Shown here in pieces: positions 1 through 5,004 of a DNA stretch of 6,469 nucleotides. This stretch comes from Beijerinckiaceae bacterium. GTDB lineage: Bacteria > Pseudomonadota > Alphaproteobacteria > Rhizobiales > Beijerinckiaceae. The stretch lies in contig DAIESR010000550.1 in the NCBI GenBank assembly GCA_027346205.1, positions 1-6,469 of the forward strand, read 5' to 3'. A program made the position numbers and the translations under genes. The notes beneath the pieces were generated by a model. It ran no database searches, was not told the DNA's origin, and saw only the letters and a list, made by a program, of their open reading frames with translations. Position 1 is the stretch's first letter; each line of letters begins with the position of its first letter.

Positions 1-1
1 C

Positions 2-604
2 GCCAAAAAGGTCACCAGGGTGAGCCATTGGCCGGGTCTTCTGATCGGCGATATGGCGCAGCCGCGCGGTGGACCCATGCTCAATGGCCATGCCTCGCAT
101 CAGATCGGGCTCGATGTCGACATCTGGCTGCGGCCCATGCCCTCGCGTCTCCTCTCCCGCCGCGAGCGGGAGGATATGCTCTCCCTCAATTTGGTGCGGC
201 CGGATCGGCTCGATGTCGATCCGAGGACTTGGACTTCGGATGACTTTGCCGTGCTCAAGGCTGCCGCCCAGGAGCCCGAGGTCCAGCGTATTTTCGTCAA
301 TGCGGCGATCAAGAAAGCCATGTGCCGCGAGGCTGGAAACCGCGGCGCCTGGCTCGCCAAACTACGGCCCATGTATGGACACAACTATCATTTTCATGTC
401 CGGCTCTTCTGTCCGAAGGGGGATCGCTCGTGTGAAGGCCAGATCCCGGTGCCTAAGGAAGAAGGCTGCGACCGTGCCTCGCTCGCCTATTGGTTCTCGG
501 ACAGGGTGCTGCATCCGCGGCCCGCACCGCACCCCAAGCCGCGGCGGTGGCTCATGCTCGCCGATCTTCCGGCCACATGTCGTAATGTGCTGAGCGCTAA
601 GTGA
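2..604 (+). CDS. mepA: Penicillin-insensitive murein endopeptidase MepA (M74 family), 5'-truncated by the window edge
   Basis: Periplasmic LAS-type zinc peptidase that cleaves D-Ala-meso-DAP cross-bridges in peptidoglycan. The frame is open from base 2, so about 200 C-terminal residues are present; the signal peptide and N-terminus lie outside the window. Visible motifs are GHASHQIGLDVD, with the zinc-ligand pair His (codon at 98) and Asp (codon at 119), and GHNYHFHVRL, with His codons at 380, 389 and 395. These match E. coli H113, D120, H206, H209 and H211 in spacing. Cysteine spacing also agrees with the disulfides I recall for E. coli MepA: a pair 7 residues apart just after the HxH motif, an enclosing pair 48 apart, and a C-terminal Cys whose partner would be off-window. 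This supports an exported, oxidised protein. The Pro/Arg-rich stretch near the end (about 510-550) looks like a lineage-specific insertion. The gene ends in TGA; dcp follows on the same strand after about 150 bases. Confidence 0.93.
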   Translation, partial: AKKVTRVSHWPGLLIGDMAQPRGGPMLNGHASHQIGLDVDIWLRPMPSRLLSRREREDMLSLNLVRPDRLDVDPRTWTSDDFAVLKAAAQEPEVQRIFVNAAIKKAMCREAGNRGAWLAKLRPMYGHNYHFHVRLFCPKGDRSCEGQIPVPKEEGCDRASLAYWFSDRVLHPRPAPHPKPRRWLMLADLPATCRNVLSAK

Positions 605-670
605 GGTCAGAAGCCAAGCTGGCGCCGATGGAACGTGGCTTGCTCGCCCCCATATGAATGGAAACCGCCG

Positions 671-714
671 AGCCCTTGTGCACGGAATCGCCTTGCGATC
701 CGAGCGAAAGGGCT
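671..714 (+). promoter_or_regulatory. Nested stem-loop in the mepA-dcp spacer
   Basis: The outer stem is AGCCCTT (671-677) with AAGGGCT (708-714), a perfect 7 bp. The inner stem is GG-A-ATCGC (684-691) with GCGATCC (695-701), i.e. 7 bp with one bulged A and a CTT loop. The structure ends 41 bases before the chosen dcp start. There is no following T-run, so it is not a classical intrinsic terminator. It could be a leader hairpin of dcp or part of mepA transcript processing; function is inferred only from shape and position. Confidence 0.4.
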
Positions 715-755
715 GTGCTTGTCGAAGACGATTTCACAATTCGGACCGCCACCCT

Positions 756-2849
756 ATGAATGCTTCCCCAAAATCCCACCCACTTCCGCAAGATCCTGCT
801 GCACCCAATCCGCTGCTCGAAGCTTGGACCGGTCCTTTCGGCATCCCGCCCTTCGACAGGATCATGCCCGATCACTATGGGCCGGCCTTCGAGCGTGCCT
901 TCGCCGAGCACAAAGCCGAGATTGCAGCCATTGCGGCCAATCCCGAGCCAGCCGATTTTGAAAACACGATCGCCGCGCTGGAGCGGGCAGGGCGAAACTT
1001 GCGGCGTGTCTCGCTCGTCTTCTTCAATCTGACCAGTGCGCACACGAATGATGCGATCGAAGCAGTGGAGCGCGAAATCTCGCCGCTTTTTGCGCGGCAT
1101 GACGCCGAGATCCATTTGAATGATGCGCTCTTCGCCCGCGTCGACGCGATCTATGCGCGGCGCGACGCGCTCAAGCTCGATGCCGAGCAGAAGCGCGTCT
1201 TGGAGCGCCATCATATCGCCTTTCGTCGCGCCGGCGCGGGCCTCGCGCCTGAGGTGAAATCGCGGCTTGCCGAAATCGGCGAGCGCTTGGCCACGCTCGG
1301 CACGCAATTTTCGCAAAATGTGCTGGCCGACGAAAAGGCCTTCACTCTGGTGCTGGATGCGGGCGAAGATCTGGCCGGATTGCCCGATTGGCTGATCGCC
1401 GAGGCGGCGGAGACGGCGCGCGAGCGCGGCTTTCCCGGCAAATATGTGATTACGCTCAGCCGCTCCAGCGTCGAGCCTTTCCTGGCAATGTCGAGCCGCC
1501 GCGATTTGCGCGAGAAAGCCTGGCGCGGGTGGGTCTCGCGCGGCGAGGGCGGCGGCGCGACCGACAATCGCGCACTGGCCGTCGAAATGCTGCGGCTTCG
1601 CGACGAGCGAGCACGGCTTCTCGGCTATGAGAGCTTCGCGCATTTCCGTCTCGCCGATACGATGGCCAAGACGCCCGAGGCGGCGCAGGACCTGCTCGGC
1701 AAGGTTTGGGCACCGGCCCGCGCCCGCGCCTTGCGCGAGGAGGCCGCGCTGCAGGAGGTCATTGCGCAGGAAGGCGCGAATTTCACCCTCGCGCCTTGGG
1801 ATTGGCGCTATTATGCCGAACGCCGCCGCAAGGCCGAATTCGATCTCGATGAATCGGAGATCAAGCCTTACATGCAGCTCGATCGGATGATCGAGGCGGT
1901 CTTATACACCGCTGAGCAGCTCTTCGGCCTCACCTTCAGCGAGCGTTTCGACCTGCCGCTCTATCACCCCGATGCGCGCGCCTGGAACGTGATCGGACCA
2001 GAGGGCAAGCCCGTCGCGCTCTTCATCGGCGATTATTATGCGCGGCCCTCGAAACATGGCGGCGCCTGGATGAGCGAATATCGCGAGCAGGAGAAGCTCG
2101 ACGGCGAAGTTCTGCCCATCATCGTCAATGTGCTGAACTTCGTGAAGCCGGCCGCGGGCGAAGCCTGTCTCTTGAGCTTCGACGATGCGCGCACTTTGTT
2201 TCATGAATTCGGCCATGCGCTGCATGGGCTCTTGTCGGATGTGACCTATCCGCTTTTGTCGGGCACGAGTGTCGCGCGCGACTTCGTCGAATTCCCGTCG
2301 CAGCTTTATGAGCATTGGCTGGAGCAGAAGGAGATTGTGCGCCGCTTCGCGCTGCATTATCACAGCGGTGAGCCGATTCCCGAGGCTCTGCTCGAGCGGC
2401 TGCTTGCCGCGCGCCAGTTCAACCAAGGTTTCGCAACCGTTGAATATACGGCTGCCGCGCTTGTCGATCTCGCCCTGCATCGGCAGAAGCCGTCGGAGGA
2501 TCTCGATATTGTCGCGGTCGAAAAAGACATGCTTGATGCGCTCGGGATGCCGAAGGGCATCGTCATGCGCCATCGCACGCCGCATTTCGCCCATGTCTTT
2601 TCCGGCGATTCCTATGCGGCGGGCTATTATTCCTATCTCTGGTCGGAGGTTCTCGACGCGGACGGCTTCGAGGCTTTCGTCGAGACTGGCAATATTTTCG
2701 ATGCCGAGGTCGCCCGAAAGCTGCGGGAGAATGTCTATGCCGCCGGCAATCGCAAAGAGCCGGACGCGGCCTATCTCGGCTTTCGTGGCCGCGCGCCTTC
2801 GGCCGAGCCTTTGCTGAAAAAGCGGGGGCTGGCAGGGGAGATTATTTAG
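756..2849 (+). CDS. dcp: M3 family zinc metallopeptidase, dipeptidyl carboxypeptidase type (Dcp)
   Basis: Removes dipeptides from the free C-terminus of oligopeptides in peptide turnover; no signal peptide is visible, so it is probably cytoplasmic. From the ATG at 756 it is 697 residues, the usual Dcp size. The N-terminal helical region has the family wording NPLLEAWTGPFGIPPFDRI and FENTIAALERAGR. The zinc site is HEFGH at 483-487, with the third ligand E512 in RDFVEFPSQLYEHW. That wording separates Dcp from oligopeptidase A, which has a VELPSQ-type segment. A C-terminal YAAGYYSYLW block (620-629) is the conserved tyrosine loop that helps bind substrate. The frame is open upstream to an ATG at 654 (34 more residues), but family similarity begins only after 756, and the extra stretch is Arg/Cys-rich and overlaps a hairpin. 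Neither start has a good Shine-Dalgarno. The gene follows mepA and precedes the EVE gene in the same direction. Confidence 0.95.
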   Translation: MNASPKSHPLPQDPAAPNPLLEAWTGPFGIPPFDRIMPDHYGPAFERAFAEHKAEIAAIAANPEPADFENTIAALERAGRNLRRVSLVFFNLTSAHTNDAIEAVEREISPLFARHDAEIHLNDALFARVDAIYARRDALKLDAEQKRVLERHHIAFRRAGAGLAPEVKSRLAEIGERLATLGTQFSQNVLADEKAFTLVLDAGEDLAGLPDWLIAEAAETARERGFPGKYVITLSRSSVEPFLAMSSRRDLREKAWRGWVSRGEGGGATDNRALAVEMLRLRDERARLLGYESFAHFRLADTMAKTPEAAQDLLGKVWAPARARALREEAALQEVIAQEGANFTLAPWDWRYYAERRRKAEFDLDESEIKPYMQLDRMIEAVLYTAEQLFGLTFSERFDLPLYHPDARAWNVIGPEGKPVALFIGDYYARPSKHGGAWMSEYREQEKLDGEVLPIIVNVLNFVKPAAGEACLLSFDDARTLFHEFGHALHGLLSDVTYPLLSGTSVARDFVEFPSQLYEHWLEQKEIVRRFALHYHSGEPIPEALLERLLAARQFNQGFATVEYTAAALVDLALHRQKPSEDLDIVAVEKDMLDALGMPKGIVMRHRTPHFAHVFSGDSYAAGYYSYLWSEVLDADGFEAFVETGNIFDAEVARKLRENVYAAGNRKEPDAAYLGFRGRAPSAEPLLKKRGLAGEII

Positions 2850-2850
2850 A

Positions 2851-2900
2851 CGTGGATGACCGGGACAAGCCCCCGGATCAAGTCCGGGGACGGCCATGAC
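2851..2900. repeat. REP-like palindromic element between dcp and the EVE gene
   Basis: Starts two bases after the dcp stop. The core is CCCCGGA (2871-2877), loop TCAAG, TCCGGGG (2883-2889), a perfect 7-bp stem. It is flanked by ACCGGGACAAGC on the left and ACGGCCATGACG on the right. Alternative pairing of CCGGG (2860-2864) with CCCGG is also possible. The wording (gatgaccgggacaagc ... ggccatgacg) is of the type I know from dispersed intergenic repeats in Rhizobiales genomes; copy number here cannot be shown, as only one copy lies in the window. With no T-run it is not a standard intrinsic terminator, but it may stabilise or attenuate the dcp-EVE transcript. Confidence 0.65.
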
Positions 2901-2913
2901 GAGCGTGGAAGGC

Positions 2914-2918
2914 GGAGG
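2914..2918 (+). promoter_or_regulatory. Shine-Dalgarno of the EVE-domain gene
   Basis: GGAGG lies 5 bases before the ATG at 2924. It fixes this start and is one of only two near-consensus ribosome sites in the window. Confidence 0.8.
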
Positions 2919-2923
2919 CTGAT

Positions 2924-3340
2924 ATGGCGCATTGGCTGATCAAGAGCGAGCCCAATAAATGGTCCTGGGACATGCAGGTCGAGGCGGGCGAGAAGGGCAC
3001 GTTCTGGAATGGCGTGCGCAATCATGTCGCCAAGCAGAATCTGATGGCGATGAAGCTCGGCGAGCAGGCCTTCTTCTATCATTCCAACGAGGGCAAGGAG
3101 ATCGTCGGCATCGTCAAGGTCATCAAGACCTATTATCCAGACGACAGCGATCCTACGGGCAAATTCGGCATGTGCGATTTCGCGGCGGTGAAGCCTTTGA
3201 AGACGCCGATCACGCTCGCAAGCATCAAAGCCGACGAGCGGCTGAAAGATATGATGCTCGTCAATAATTCCAGACTGTCCGTGCAGCCGGTGACCGATGC
3301 AGAATGGAAGCTGATCTGCAAGTTGGGTGGGGTGAGTTAG
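2924..3340 (+). CDS. EVE domain-containing protein (PUA-like fold, Thy28/YciI-EVE type)
   Basis: Single-domain protein of 138 residues, the usual length for bacterial EVE proteins. Visible signatures are WLIKSEP (residues 4-10), FWNGVRNHVAKQNLMAMKLGE (27-47), the FFYHSNEGKEIVGIVKV strand region (50-66), TYYPDDSDPTGKF, and the closing LVNNSRLSVQPVTDAEWK. EVE domains belong to the PUA superfamily and are thought to bind modified nucleobases in DNA or RNA; the ligand and role of this stand-alone type are not established. No second domain, signal peptide or membrane segment is present. A strong GGAGG precedes the ATG. It lies 74 bases after dcp in the same direction, so co-transcription is possible but the intervening palindrome could reduce it. 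The gene downstream is convergent. Confidence 0.92.
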   Translation: MAHWLIKSEPNKWSWDMQVEAGEKGTFWNGVRNHVAKQNLMAMKLGEQAFFYHSNEGKEIVGIVKVIKTYYPDDSDPTGKFGMCDFAAVKPLKTPITLASIKADERLKDMMLVNNSRLSVQPVTDAEWKLICKLGGVS

Positions 3341-3351
3341 GCGCCGCGCTA

Positions 3352-3388
3352 CCCCTCTCCCCGCTTGCGGGGAGAGGCTGGGTGAGGG
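3352..3388 (+). repeat. Palindromic repeat, copy 1 (CCTCTCCCCGC hairpin)
   Basis: Perfect 11-bp arms CCTCTCCCCGC (3354-3364) and GCGGGGAGAGG (3367-3377) around a TT centre, followed by a G-rich tail CTGGGTGAGGGGC. It begins 11 bases after the EVE stop codon, so its transcript would form a very stable hairpin there and could act as a 3' end or RNA-stabilising element. This wording is a familiar dispersed repeat in proteobacterial intergenic DNA (general knowledge, not checked here). Confidence 0.75.
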
Positions 3389-3460
3389 GCAGGGTGACTT
3401 GCCACAAAGCCAAGTTAGTTTAGCCAAGCGTATTGACGTGAAATCTCGGAGCTAATCCCC

Positions 3461-3502
3461 CGGCCCCTCTCCTTACCTCTCCCCGCTCGCGGGGAGAGGG
3501 GC
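3461..3502 (-). repeat. Palindromic repeat, copy 2, opposite orientation
   Basis: The same arms CCTCTCCCCGC (3476-3486) and GCGGGGAGAGG (3489-3499), with TC at the centre. The asymmetric tail (CCCCGGCCCCTCTCCTTA) lies on the left, so relative to copy 1 the element is inverted and the two tails face each other. The stretch 3390-3460 between them shows no gene. On the minus strand the hairpin comes about 55 bases after the stop of the DUF6173-like gene. The pair therefore sits between two convergent genes, where bidirectional termination is plausible. Confidence 0.75.
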
Positions 3503-3554
3503 GGCATGCGTCATCGCCTCACGGCCCAATTTTACCTGGAAGGCCGGCGCCTGC

Positions 3555-3950
3555 TTATTCGTCGCGTATTCGCCACGCGCGGGTTGTGGATGTTGGAGAC
3601 GAAGAATTTCCAAAAGTGCGTCTGCTCACGTGCTCCAGCGGCGGCAAGCGCAGAGTGACAAGCAGCACGTTCACTTGCGAAAGGTGCTGCAACAGTTCGA
3701 CGGGATGCCCGTTCGCATTCTTGCCAAAGAATTTGACGAGGTCAGGCCCCCAATAGCCAACATCGTGGATCATAATTGTTTCTTGAGGCCCAAAATTCAC
3801 GAGCCGTGCTCCGACCTCCTGTGTTTCATCGAGTTCATGCTCAAATTCGATGATCGATTTCACGATGCGCTCATACATCGACTTTGCCGGATTGTACTCG
3901 AGTACAGTTGGCCGAAGCGCTTCCAAAGCAGGCAATCTCCAGGTGGTCAT
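3555..3950 (-). CDS. Conserved protein of unknown function, DUF6173-like
   Basis: 131 residues, no signal peptide or membrane segment. The central block carries the recognisable wording: MYERIVKSIIEFEHELD (25-41), EVGARLVNFG (45-54), DVGYWGPDLVKFFG (63-76) and ELLQHLSQVNVLLVTL (85-100). I associate this with the DUF6173 family of small bacterial and phage-linked proteins; the family call is from memory. No function is known to me. The last 25 or so residues are Ser/Thr/Arg-rich and look less conserved. The start is well supported: GGAGG lies 5 bases upstream. Base composition differs from the neighbours: a hand count of 3781-3900 gives about 48% G+C, against about 78% in a dcp line (1681-1740). 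This suggests accessory or acquired DNA. The gene is convergent with the EVE gene and divergent from efp; a small ORF overlaps its start. Confidence 0.8.
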   Translation of the reverse strand: MTTWRLPALEALRPTVLEYNPAKSMYERIVKSIIEFEHELDETQEVGARLVNFGPQETIMIHDVGYWGPDLVKFFGKNANGHPVELLQHLSQVNVLLVTLRLPPLEHVSRRTFGNSSSPTSTTRAWRIRDE

Positions 3951-4027
3951 GCAAGCCTCCGAATCACAATAGGATAAAGATCATCGTCAGACATTAACCG
4001 AAACGCCCCGCCGAAATCCTCTTCCAT
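3947..4027 (-). CDS. Possible 26-codon upstream ORF overlapping the DUF6173-like start
   Basis: Read on the minus strand from the ATG at 4027, this encodes 26 residues beginning [12 protein letters not shown] and ending YPIVIRRLA, then TGA. An internal in-frame ATG at 3994 would give a 15-residue version. The stop shares ATGA with the start codon of the DUF6173-like gene, and that gene's GGAGG lies inside the last codons of this ORF. This arrangement is typical of translational coupling. No good Shine-Dalgarno precedes the ATG at 4027; a weak GGCGGGG lies about 11 bases before the ATG at 3994. An in-frame TGA lies 12 bases upstream of the first ATG, so it is not the tail of a longer visible gene. 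It may be a leader peptide, a small real gene, or chance. Confidence 0.35.
   Translation of the reverse strand: MEEDFGGAFRLMSDDDLYPIVIRRLA
3956..3960 (-). promoter_or_regulatory. Shine-Dalgarno of the DUF6173-like gene
   Basis: GGAGG on the minus strand, 5 bases before the ATG at 3950. It fixes the start and argues that the gene is genuinely translated. Confidence 0.75.
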
Positions 4028-4190
4028 ACGCGTGCTTCACAGGCATTTGGCGCTGAATCCGGGATTTCCCCCGCTCCACCTCTCCGGCCCCACACCACCC
4101 TGCTCCCCGCTCAATTTGCTTGACCCTTTGGCCCCTGCCGGGCAGATGAACGCCATCCCTCTTCCCAACGCCCCGGCCCAATATTTCCCC
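4028..4190. promoter_or_regulatory. Divergent spacer between the DUF6173-like gene/small ORF and efp
   Basis: This C-rich stretch must carry the efp promoter and perhaps the promoter of the minus-strand gene. The only -35-like hexamer I can point to is CTTGACC (4119-4125) on the plus strand, but the bases 17 further on (CAGATG) are a poor -10. No Shine-Dalgarno precedes the efp ATG. The frame is open upstream through an ATG at 4146, but the encoded stretch is Pro-rich and outside EF-P similarity. Confidence 0.3.
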
Positions 4191-4757
4191 ATGCCCAAAA
4201 TCAACGGAAACCAAATCACCCCCGGCACCGTCCTCGAACATCAGGCCGGCCTCTGGGTCGCGGTGAAGACCAATAGTGTGAAGCCCGGCAAGGGCGGCGC
4301 CTTCAACCAGGTCGAGCTGAAGAATCTGATCGACGGCCGCAAGCTCAACGAACGCTTCCGCGCCGACGAGACGGTCGAGGCGATCGAACTCGAACTCAAG
4401 GATTTCAGCTATCTCTATGCCGAGGGCGAAAGCCTCGTCTTCATGGATCTCGAAAGCTATGAGCAGATCGATCTCGCCGCCGATTTTGTCGGCGAGCGCG
4501 CCGCCTTCCTGCAGGACGGCATGAAAGTCACCTTGCAAATGCATGAGGGTAGGCCGATCAGCATCCGCTTTCCACAGCAGGTCACTTTGGAGGTGGTCGA
4601 GGCCGACCCGGTCATCAAGGGACAATCGGCGTCCTCCTCCTATAAGCCGGCGAAGCTCGAAAACGGCCTGCGCATCCTGGTGCCGCCCTTCATCGGGCCG
4701 GGCGAGCGCATTGTCGTCGACACGAGCGAAGTCACCTATCTGCGGCGCGCGGACTGA
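4191..4757 (+). CDS. efp: Translation elongation factor P (EF-P)
   Basis: EF-P binds the ribosome between the P and E sites and relieves stalling at polyproline and similar motifs. From the ATG at 4191 the protein is 188 residues, the family length, and begins [17 protein letters not shown] as expected. The N-terminal KOW-like domain (about 1-64) carries the loop VKPGKGGAF with K34, the lysine that EpmA (with EpmB) beta-lysylates in E. coli. That type of modification is inferred; no modifying enzyme gene is in the window. Two OB-type domains follow: about 65-128 ([15 protein letters not shown] at its end) and about 130-188, with the family signature [21 protein letters not shown]. The ATG at 4146 would add 15 Pro-rich residues and is not favoured. 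No Shine-Dalgarno is visible. A 247-base spacer rich in palindromes separates it from the phosphatase gene, a plausible but unproven transcription partner. Confidence 0.97.
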   Translation: MPKINGNQITPGTVLEHQAGLWVAVKTNSVKPGKGGAFNQVELKNLIDGRKLNERFRADETVEAIELELKDFSYLYAEGESLVFMDLESYEQIDLAADFVGERAAFLQDGMKVTLQMHEGRPISIRFPQQVTLEVVEADPVIKGQSASSSYKPAKLENGLRILVPPFIGPGERIVVDTSEVTYLRRAD

Positions 4758-4830
4758 AACGCGTCACCATTCAGCGAAGGCAACGCGCAGAAATAAAAGC
4801 TCGATCCCGCAGCTGCTGTAAATCCCTGCC

Positions 4831-4877
4831 CTCTAAAGCGGCCGGGTGGGGTTGATTTAGAGAGAACATGTATTCTC
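4831..4877. repeat. Two adjoining inverted repeats downstream of efp
   Basis: CTCTAAA (4831-4837) pairs with TTTAGAG (4856-4862) across an 18-base G-rich loop. Sharing its last base, a second inverted repeat follows: GAGAA (4862-4866), CATGTA, TTCTC (4873-4877). Neither has a terminal T-run. They could be protein-binding sites, RNA hairpins after efp, or the edge of a dispersed repeat that continues to 4935. I do not recognise an operator consensus; the spacing does not fit the alphaproteobacterial LexA box GTTC-N7-GTTC. Confidence 0.4.
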
Positions 4878-4880
4878 AGA

Positions 4881-4935
4881 CCCCATCCGTCAGCGTCGCT
4901 TCGCGCCGCTGCCACCTTCCCCTTCAAGGGGAAGG
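4881..4935. repeat. Dispersed-type intergenic palindromic repeat in the efp-suhB spacer
   Basis: It starts with CCCCATCCGTCAGCG and contains CAGCG (4891-4895) with CGCTG (4907-4911). It ends in a near-perfect palindrome, CCTTCCCCTT (4915-4924), centre C, AAGGGGAAGG (4926-4935). The wording is of a class of intergenic repeat I know from Rhizobiales genomes; only this copy is in the window. It ends 69 bases before the phosphatase start, so a promoter for that gene would have to lie within or after it. Confidence 0.6.
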
Positions 4936-5004
4936 ATGAGCGCCCAATCGATTCGGTCTTTTCTGCGTGTCGTCTAAAATCCTTCCTTCTTTGCGAGATC
5001 CGCG

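Noticed and set aside
611..641. AAGCCA/TGGCTT inverted repeat after the mepA stop as a terminator
   Set aside because: Only 6 bp with a 19-base loop and no T-run; too weak to call.
597..2897. Long minus-strand open frames (about 597-1643 and 1902-2897) opposite dcp
   Set aside because: They lie antisense to a well-supported M3 peptidase in GC-rich codons, show no recognisable domain, and one begins inside the REP-like palindrome with a GLDPG-type peptide typical of spurious ORFs.
2846..3427. Minus-strand open frame of 193 codons across the EVE gene
   Set aside because: It starts and ends in intergenic repeats (SPSLSPQAGRG-type and LIRGLVPVIHV-type peptides) and is antisense to the EVE gene.
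3352..3502. CRISPR-like array from the repeated CCTCTCCCCGC units
   Set aside because: Only two copies, palindromic, in opposite orientation and about 120 bases apart, with no regular spacers and no cas genes.
3470..3625. Minus-strand frame reading ATNKQAPAFQVKLGREAM just beyond the DUF6173-like stop
   Set aside because: It looks protein-like but has an in-frame TGA at its upstream end with no start or ribosome site, and it runs into the palindromic repeat; more likely chance.
3630..3977. Plus-strand open frame of 115 codons across the DUF6173-like gene
   Set aside because: The minus strand has the better ribosome site and the recognisable conserved core; the plus frame shows neither.
3987..4625. 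Minus-strand open frame of 212 codons opposite efp
   Set aside because: Shadow of the EF-P coding sequence; its composition mirrors EF-P codons and no family is recognisable.
4862..4877. GAGAACATGTATTCTC as a LexA (SOS) operator
   Set aside because: The alphaproteobacterial box needs GTTC-N7-GTTC (or GAAC-N7-GAAC); the second half is absent, and efp or suhB are not known SOS genes.
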